A stretch of DNA of 10,782 bases, taken from assembly GCA_910578715.1 (NCBI GenBank), contig CAJTRL010000089.1, positions 1-10,782 of the forward strand, in the 5' to 3' direction. The translations under genes were made by a program, and so were the position numbers. Under the pieces are notes generated by a model that was given only the letters and a program-made list of their open reading frames with translations, made no database searches and had not been told where the DNA came from. The DNA comes from an uncultured Lachnospiraceae bacterium (GTDB lineage: Bacteria; Bacillota; Clostridia; Lachnospirales; Lachnospiraceae). This document shows, piece after piece, positions 5,756 to 10,782 of this stretch; position 1 is the stretch's first letter; every line of letters starts with the position of its first letter.

Positions 5756-6310
5756 ATGAAAAAAATAGCTGCAAGTCTGATTTTTACGGCTATGCTGGCT
5801 TCTCTGACTGCCTGTGGCAGCGAAACAGCCCAAAATGCGGAAATTGCAAAAGAAGCTGTGGTGACGGAAAACGGAGAAGAGGCTGCTATGGATAACGAAT
5901 CCGTACCGGAGGAGGCAGCCGGCAGTATTGATTATATGGAGAACAACAACATGAAAATAACAGTAGGGGACACTATATTTACGGCGACACTTGCAGATAA
6001 CTCATCCGTAGAGGCATTGAAGGAGCTTCTTGCAGAGGGGCCGCTTACGATTGCCATGAGCGATTATGCAGGTATGGAAAAGGTTGGTCCCGTGGGAACA
6101 AGTCTTCCGAGGAATGACGAGCAGATTTCTACCGGGGCGGGTGATATTATACTGTATCAGGGAAATTCCCTTGTGATATACTATGATACCAATTCATGGA
6201 ATTTTACGAGAATCGGAAAGATTGAGGGCGTGACGGGTGAGGAGCTTTTGGAAACGTTTGGCGATGGAGATGTGACGGTCACATTCTCTTTGGAACAGGT
6301 TGAACAATAA
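5756..6310 (+). CDS. Cyclophilin-like-fold lipoprotein
   Basis: The protein has 184 residues from MKKIAAS, chosen over an ATG six codons earlier because GAGAGGGGAAG lies just before it and the signal peptide begins there. The lipobox SLTAC places the lipidated Cys at residue 20. Residues 21-65 are an acidic linker. From MKITVGDTIFTATLADNSSV (66 on) the sequence matches the bacterial cyclophilin-like fold family: VEALKELLAEGPLTIAMSDY, a SLPRNDEQISTGAGDIILYQ segment, NSLVIYYDTNSWNFTRIGKI, and a terminal strand VTVTFSLEQV. These proteins share the cyclophilin barrel but are not shown to be prolyl isomerases, and their role is unknown. Its position between flavodoxin and CMD genes suggests a partner of the envelope redox module. 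Confidence 0.88.
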   Translation: MKKIAASLIFTAMLASLTACGSETAQNAEIAKEAVVTENGEEAAMDNESVPEEAAGSIDYMENNNMKITVGDTIFTATLADNSSVEALKELLAEGPLTIAMSDYAGMEKVGPVGTSLPRNDEQISTGAGDIILYQGNSLVIYYDTNSWNFTRIGKIEGVTGEELLETFGDGDVTVTFSLEQVEQ

Positions 6311-6369
6311 AAAGTATTGATTATGTCAGAGCGGCGGCTGAAAATGTGAAAAAGGAGGATTTTAAGGGT

Positions 6370-7056
6370 ATGAATTATTATGAAACCGATTCGGAATTTG
6401 TAAAGATTATGGAGCATTTTGTTTTAGAAGAAGTGGTGATAGAACCCGGTCAGGAGCTTCAGAAGGATATACGTTATCTGGCAATTCTTGCCGCACTTAT
6501 GGGCTGTCAGGGGACAGAGGTTTACAGAGAAGTGCTGCCCAGAGCCCTGGACGAGGGACTGACGCCTGTTATGGTGAAGGAGATGATTTATCAGGCGGTG
6601 GATTATCTCGGAATCGGCAGGGTAATGCCGTTTCTGGAGGCGGCAAATGATATTTTAACTGCGCGGGGCGTTAAACTGCCACTGGCCGGACAGGCGACGA
6701 CAACAGCTGAAAACAGGCTGGAAAAAGGGGCAGAGGCACAGGCGGAGATTTTCGGGGCACATATGAAGGAAGCGTGGAAGGCAGGACATATCAACCGCTG
6801 GCTGGCGGCCAACTGTTTTGGCGATTATTATACAAGGGGCGGACTGGACCTGAAACAGCGGGAACTGATTACGTTCTGTTTTCTGGCGGCACAGGGCGGC
6901 TGTGAACCACAGCTTACCGCTCATGCCAAAGGGAACATGAATCTCGGAAATGACAAAGATTTTCTGATACGGGTAGTGTCCCAGTGTCTGCCGTACATTG
7001 GCTATCCGCGCAGCCTGAATGCGATAAACTGTGTCAGCAAAGCGGCTGAAGCATAA
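6370..7056 (+). CDS. Carboxymuconolactone decarboxylase (CMD)-family protein, two domains
   Basis: The protein has 228 residues from the ATG 11 bases after AAGGAGG; the GTG at 6346 overlaps that site and is rejected. Two CMD-type helical repeats are visible. The first spans about residues 30-100 (IRYLAILAALMGCQGTEVYR, then a helix pair ending in GIGRVMPFLEAAN). The second is about 135-225 (RELITFCFLAAQGGCEPQLT, then HAKGNMNLG and LPYIGYPRSLNAIN). Neither repeat has the CxxC pair of AhpD peroxidases, so thiol-peroxidase activity is unlikely. Clostridial members near flavodoxins and cupins have no settled substrate. There is no signal peptide, so it is cytoplasmic, unlike the lipoproteins encoded before it. 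It lies 59 bases after the cyclophilin-like gene and 28 before the cytochrome gene. Confidence 0.88.
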   Translation: MNYYETDSEFVKIMEHFVLEEVVIEPGQELQKDIRYLAILAALMGCQGTEVYREVLPRALDEGLTPVMVKEMIYQAVDYLGIGRVMPFLEAANDILTARGVKLPLAGQATTTAENRLEKGAEAQAEIFGAHMKEAWKAGHINRWLAANCFGDYYTRGGLDLKQRELITFCFLAAQGGCEPQLTAHAKGNMNLGNDKDFLIRVVSQCLPYIGYPRSLNAINCVSKAAEA

Positions 7057-7084
7057 AGACAAAGACTTGAAAAGCGGAGGCGGT

Positions 7085-7774
7085 ATGAAAGCGAAAGCAA
7101 AAATAAAGTGGACGCTGGATATCCTGATGACCATAGCGCTGTTTTTTCTGATGGGTTATCAGTTTTGGGGTGAAACAGCCCACGAATGGATTGGGACAGG
7201 GATGTTTGTGCTTTTTATTGCCCATCAGATAGGTAACCTGAACTGGTATAAAAGCCTGCTTAAATTGAAAAGCATTTCAATTCGAGGAAAGCATTGTGCC
7301 ATGCGCACGGTCTGGTATTTCATTAACGTTCTGACGCTTGCGGCAATGCTCGCCCTGATGTACAGCGGTATCACTATGTCCAGACATGTATTTGTATTCC
7401 TGCCGGTCCGGGGCGGTATGGCGCTGGCAAGGCGGCTGCATATCTTAGGTTCTTACTGGGGCTATCTGCTGATAAGTCTGCACCTCGGTCTGCATTGGGG
7501 AATGGTTTTGAATCTGGTTGTAAAAAAGAACATGCAGCAGCATAAATATCAGTCGGCCGGCTTTATGGCGGGCCTGTTAATTGCGGCTTATGGATTCTAT
7601 GCTTTTATGAAAAGAGATTTTCTTACTTATATGTTCCTGCGCAGCGAATTTGTTTATTTGAATTATGAGGAATCAGAGCTGCTGTTCTTTGCGGATTACC
7701 TTGCGTTGATGGGGCTGTGCATTTTTATAGCGTATTATGGCACGAAGCTGGTAAAAAAGATGGGAAGCGGATGA
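7085..7774 (+). CDS. DUF4405-type membrane cytochrome b-like protein
   Basis: The protein has 229 residues, with GGAGG 5 bases before the ATG. Hydrophobic helices lie near residues 10-28, 34-52, 76-98, 119-141, 155-172 and 203-222. Helix 2 carries His33 and His47 and helix 4 carries His119 and His133. In both cases the histidines are 14 residues apart, the spacing by which two helices of a four-helix cytochrome b bind two stacked b-type haems across the membrane. RLHILGSYWGYLLISLH and HLGLHWG are typical of DUF4405/ferric-reductase-like cytochromes. It probably moves electrons between a cytoplasmic or quinone donor and an external acceptor such as the flavodoxin lipoprotein of the same operon. 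That partnership is inferred from context, the haem geometry from the sequence. Confidence 0.85.
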   Translation: MKAKAKIKWTLDILMTIALFFLMGYQFWGETAHEWIGTGMFVLFIAHQIGNLNWYKSLLKLKSISIRGKHCAMRTVWYFINVLTLAAMLALMYSGITMSRHVFVFLPVRGGMALARRLHILGSYWGYLLISLHLGLHWGMVLNLVVKKNMQQHKYQSAGFMAGLLIAAYGFYAFMKRDFLTYMFLRSEFVYLNYEESELLFFADYLALMGLCIFIAYYGTKLVKKMGSG

Positions 7775-7795
7775 AAGAATAGGTATCACAGCGTC

Positions 7796-7832
7796 AGAGC
7801 GTATAGCAGCACAATCTATGCGCTCTTTTTTT
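7796..7832 (+). terminator. Intrinsic terminator of the flavodoxin/cytochrome operon
   Basis: AGAGCGTATAG (7796-7806) pairs with CTATGCGCTCT (7816-7826) over 11 positions with one G-U, around a 9-base loop, followed by seven Ts. It starts 22 bases after the cytochrome stop codon and ends the operon. Confidence 0.9.
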
Positions 7833-7886
7833 ATGTCAAGAAGTATGATATTATTGAGAAAGAAAATTAAGTATATGACATAAAAA
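7828..7886. repeat. 11-bp perfect inverted repeat in the hsdR upstream region
   Basis: TTTTTATGTCA (7828-7838) is the exact reverse complement of TGACATAAAAA (7876-7886), separated by 37 AT-rich bases. The left arm shares the T-tract of the preceding terminator. The repeat could frame the hsdR promoter as an operator, or be a chance product of AT-rich sequence. I could not fix a -35/-10 pair inside it. Confidence 0.4.
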
Positions 7887-7923
7887 TATCAGTTGATTTA
7901 ACTCATAAAAACGGAGGTTCCAA

Positions 7924-10782
7924 ATGCAGACTTTTAATGAAGATACAAGGGTAAAAATTCCCGCTACAATTCAGTTTCTCAGGCTGGACTACAATTATCA
8001 GTCATTGAAAGCGGATGACATTGATATAGATTTTAATACAAAGATTTTTGTAAACAGGTTTAAGCCCGCGCTGGAAACGATTAATGGCAGAAAATTTACT
8101 TATGATGAGATGAAAGCTATTGTTACCGAAATACATAATGTGCTGAAGAATAATGATTTGGGAAAAGAGTTTTATAACTGGCTGATTGACCCAAAGGATA
8201 AGGTAAAACTGATTGATTTTGAGGATATAACCAAAAACGATTTTGCAGTTGTGGATGAGCTGCCGTTTAGTATAGTGGAAGGAACAGAGGAAGGTTCTTT
8301 CAGGCCTGATATCAATATTCTGATTAACGGTATGCCGCTTGCTTTTCTGGAGGTAAAGAAGCCCAATAATGAGGGCGGTATACAGAAAGAATTTGACAGA
8401 ATGATAAATAAAAGACTGCAGAACCCGGATTATAAAAAATTTTTTAATCTGATTCAGCTGGTATCTTTTTCTAATAATATGGAATATGAAGAGGATGACG
8501 ATGCAGAAGATGTAAAGGCAGGCTCATTTTATACAACGCCAAATGGAAATCATACCAGCTTTTCATTTTTCAGAGAGGATAACGAGCAGTATCATGTAAT
8601 ATACCCATATAAAGATATTGATGAAGATACAATCAAATATGTAACGAAAGACTGTGGTTATCATCCAGACGAAGCAGATACGCCGGAGTTTGCGGAGAAT
8701 TTAAAGACAGGAACACCTTGTAATCGTTTTATAACTTCCGTATTTGACAAAGAAAGGTTTTTATATTTCTTACAGTATGGAATAATGTTTATAAACAGCC
8801 AGATTCCGGAAAAACATATTATGCGTTATCCTCAATTTTTCGCTGCCAGAAAAATTATTGAAAGATTAGAAACCGGAGGTAAAGGAGGCATTATCTGGCA
8901 TACACAGGGCTCAGGAAAGACAGCCGTAGCTGCTTTTTCTAATCGCATTATCCGGGATTATTATGCCAGGAAAGACATCAGCACAAGGTTTTTCTTTGTG
9001 GTAGACAGGCTCGATTTGCTCACCCAGGCCAGTATTGAATTTACCAACAGAGGGCTGAAAACTGTTAATTGCGAAAATAAGGCAAGTTTTAGCAAAGAAC
9101 TGAATAAACCCCTTTCAACGGATGTTGGCAGTAAGGCGATTGGAGAAATATGTGTTGTAAATATACAAAAATTTGAAGGGAAGATGCCGGAAGCAAAGAA
9201 TGATTATAATGCCAGGGTGCAGCGTATCTTTTTTGTGGATGAAGCGCACAGAAGTTATTCTTCCACAGGGGAATTTTTCAAAAATCTTATGATTTGCGAT
9301 ATGGATGCAGTGTATATTGCGCTTACCGGAACGCCTTTACTCTCAAAGAAAGAACGTTCTAATTTAAAGTTTGGCGATTATATTCATAAGTATTTTTATG
9401 ATAAATCCATTGCTGATGGATATACGCTCAGGATAAAAAAAGAAAATATTGATACTGTTGCAAAAACCGAAATTAAAAAGAATCTGGAAATAGAAGATAA
9501 ACAGCTTGAAGATAAAGATGTTTATGAGTCCGATGCTTATGTAAATGCTTTGGGCGCTTTTATAGAAAAGGATTTTGTCAATTTCAGACTCCAGAATGCG
9601 GATACATCAATAGGCGGTATGGTTGTGTGTCGGACGAATCCACAGGCGAAAAAGGTACATCAATGGTTCCAGGATAATTCCAGGCTGAATACAGGACTTG
9701 TTATTACAGATACAGACGACCCCAAGCAGAAAAAGATAAATCGTAATAACCAGATAGATTTCAGAGAGACTCTTGCGCCTGACATTTTAGTGGTGAATTT
9801 TATGCTTACAACAGGATATGATGTGAAGCGTCTCAAAAAAATGTACCTTCTGCGCGGTCCGCATGCACAGTCGCTTTTACAGACGATTTCAAGAGTAAAC
9901 AGACCTTATAAATCGCCCAATGGAAAGATTTATAAATATGGCTATATTGTTGATTTTGTGGATATAGAACAGGAATATGATAAGACAATAGAAGCCTATA
10001 TAAAGGAGCTGGAAGCAGACCTTAATGAGAACGGTGAAAATGAGGGCTCCCTTTCCGGACTGGTTATTGATAAAGAAGATATTAACAGGAAATATCACAA
10101 ATATGCAGATGAGCTGGAAGATATTATTTCTACGGACAATTTGGAGAGGTTTTCAAAACAGCTTACTTTTTATAATAAAGAAACGCTGCTAAAAATCAGA
10201 AGACTGTTAAATGGCATCAAAGAATGTCAGACGGAGTTTGTTCTTTCAAGGGCTATGGATTATGCGGCTCAGATTGATTCTGATAAGAATAAAAAGCTCC
10301 TGAAATCAACACAGGAACGAATTGATTTTATAAATCTTTCCCGGAACACGGTTGATATGATGGATGTTATCTCGAATGAAGAAGTAGTTGAGATTCTGTA
10401 TGAATTTATCAAAGTGAAAATTATCATTATGGACCTCGGACAGATGACACAGGATAATCCTAAATTCCAGAGGTTCTCAAGAGTTGTCCGGGATATACAA
10501 AATGAGATAAAAAAGAATAAAAATAAAGGCGATATTAAAATAAGAAAACTGGACGAACTATTACAGAAGATTTTCAACGATTTGTCTATTTCAGATTTAA
10601 ATGATTTGGATTCTATCACGGATGAACTGTTAGAGGCTCTTGAAAGGGCAAGAAATATCAATTATGAAAATGAAAGATTAGCGAAGATTTACGGAGGCAG
10701 TTATGCTTTTGTGAAAACTTATCAGGATGCCATAGAAATTTATTCCGCCGATAAATCAGAGATTGAGCGTACTTTGGTGATT
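7924..10782 (+). CDS. hsdR: Type I restriction endonuclease subunit R (partial, 3' end outside window)
   Basis: The frame starts at ATG after GGAGG and runs 953 codons to the window edge without a stop; HsdR proteins usually have about 950-1100 residues. The N-terminal nuclease domain shows the PD-(D/E)xK core with Asp129 and Glu143-Val-Lys145. The SF2 translocase follows: Walker A HTQGSGKT (326-333), DEAH (439-442), TGTP (468-471), and the C-terminal helicase lobe with NFMLTTGYDV (625-634) and QTISRVNRP with Gln653, Arg657 and Arg660. The rest (about 700-953) is helical, as in the domain that contacts the methylase. HsdR works with HsdM and HsdS, cutting DNA after ATP-driven translocation from unmodified sites. 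All key residues are intact. hsdM and hsdS are not in the window. Confidence 0.96.
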   Translation, partial: MQTFNEDTRVKIPATIQFLRLDYNYQSLKADDIDIDFNTKIFVNRFKPALETINGRKFTYDEMKAIVTEIHNVLKNNDLGKEFYNWLIDPKDKVKLIDFEDITKNDFAVVDELPFSIVEGTEEGSFRPDINILINGMPLAFLEVKKPNNEGGIQKEFDRMINKRLQNPDYKKFFNLIQLVSFSNNMEYEEDDDAEDVKAGSFYTTPNGNHTSFSFFREDNEQYHVIYPYKDIDEDTIKYVTKDCGYHPDEADTPEFAENLKTGTPCNRFITSVFDKERFLYFLQYGIMFINSQIPEKHIMRYPQFFAARKIIERLETGGKGGIIWHTQGSGKTAVAAFSNRIIRDYYARKDISTRFFFVVDRLDLLTQASIEFTNRGLKTVNCENKASFSKELNKPLSTDVGSKAIGEICVVNIQKFEGKMPEAKNDYNARVQRIFFVDEAHRSYSSTGEFFKNLMICDMDAVYIALTGTPLLSKKERSNLKFGDYIHKYFYDKSIADGYTLRIKKENIDTVAKTEIKKNLEIEDKQLEDKDVYESDAYVNALGAFIEKDFVNFRLQNADTSIGGMVVCRTNPQAKKVHQWFQDNSRLNTGLVITDTDDPKQKKINRNNQIDFRETLAPDILVVNFMLTTGYDVKRLKKMYLLRGPHAQSLLQTISRVNRPYKSPNGKIYKYGYIVDFVDIEQEYDKTIEAYIKELEADLNENGENEGSLSGLVIDKEDINRKYHKYADELEDIISTDNLERFSKQLTFYNKETLLKIRRLLNGIKECQTEFVLSRAMDYAAQIDSDKNKKLLKSTQERIDFINLSRNTVDMMDVISNEEVVEILYEFIKVKIIIMDLGQMTQDNPKFQRFSRVVRDIQNEIKKNKNKGDIKIRKLDELLQKIFNDLSISDLNDLDSITDELLEALERARNINYENERLAKIYGGSYAFVKTYQDAIEIYSADKSEIERTLVI

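Noticed and set aside
6603..7225. Minus-strand open frames antisense to the CMD and cytochrome genes
   Set aside because: They are shadows of well-supported plus-strand genes.
10269..10661. 130-codon minus-strand open frame
   Set aside because: It lies fully inside hsdR and is antisense to its helical C-terminal part; its Ser/Ile/Phe-rich composition is typical of a shadow.
1..10782. CRISPR arrays, tRNA or rRNA genes
   Set aside because: No regularly spaced direct repeats, cloverleaf-like segments or conserved rRNA stretches were seen on either strand.

Overview
The window looks like an accessory region of a low-to-medium GC Gram-positive anaerobe, most likely a Clostridia member of the Lachnospiraceae type. 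This rests on strong GGAGG-type ribosome binding sites, Gram-positive lipoprotein signals, and the kinds of protein present (large serine recombinase and IS256 remnants, flavodoxin lipoprotein, DUF4405-type cytochrome). The assignment is inferred from recognised protein families; no search was run.

Layout. Bases 1-1060 are a graveyard of mobile and displaced DNA: the N-terminal piece of an IS256-family transposase, a 47-bp pair of facing IS-end-like inverted repeats, a frameshifted 3' tail of rlmD (+ strand), and the frameshifted C-terminal end of a large serine recombinase (- strand) meeting it tail to tail near base 730. Bases 1160-3752 carry two small AT-rich minus-strand units. One is a TetR-family regulator with a small overlapping polytopic membrane protein, and a perfect palindrome sits between the likely promoter and the start codon. 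The other is an HTH/split-barrel fusion regulator followed by a stand-alone FMN-binding split-barrel (pyridoxamine-phosphate-oxidase-like) protein, closed by a strong intrinsic terminator. Bases 3817-4839 are mostly non-coding, with an internally deleted DUF5655 gene that still has its promoter, ribosome binding site and start.

Bases 4840-7774 form a plus-strand operon: a flavodoxin-domain lipoprotein, the frameshifted 3' end of a cupin gene, a cyclophilin-like-fold lipoprotein, a two-domain carboxymuconolactone-decarboxylase-family protein, and a membrane cytochrome. The cytochrome has two His-x13-His pairs, the geometry of a di-heme four-helix cytochrome b. I infer an envelope redox module in which electrons pass through the membrane cytochrome to or from a surface-tethered flavodoxin. 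An intrinsic terminator ends this operon.

Bases 7924-10782 hold the first 953 codons of hsdR, the type I restriction endonuclease and translocase subunit, open to the window edge. The nuclease and helicase motifs are all intact, so the gene looks functional as far as it can be seen. hsdM and hsdS, if present, lie outside the window.

There is no CRISPR array, tRNA or rRNA. The most unusual content is the extracytoplasmic flavodoxin/cytochrome operon and the HTH/split-barrel regulator pair. The rest is largely decayed mobile-element DNA and a standard restriction gene.
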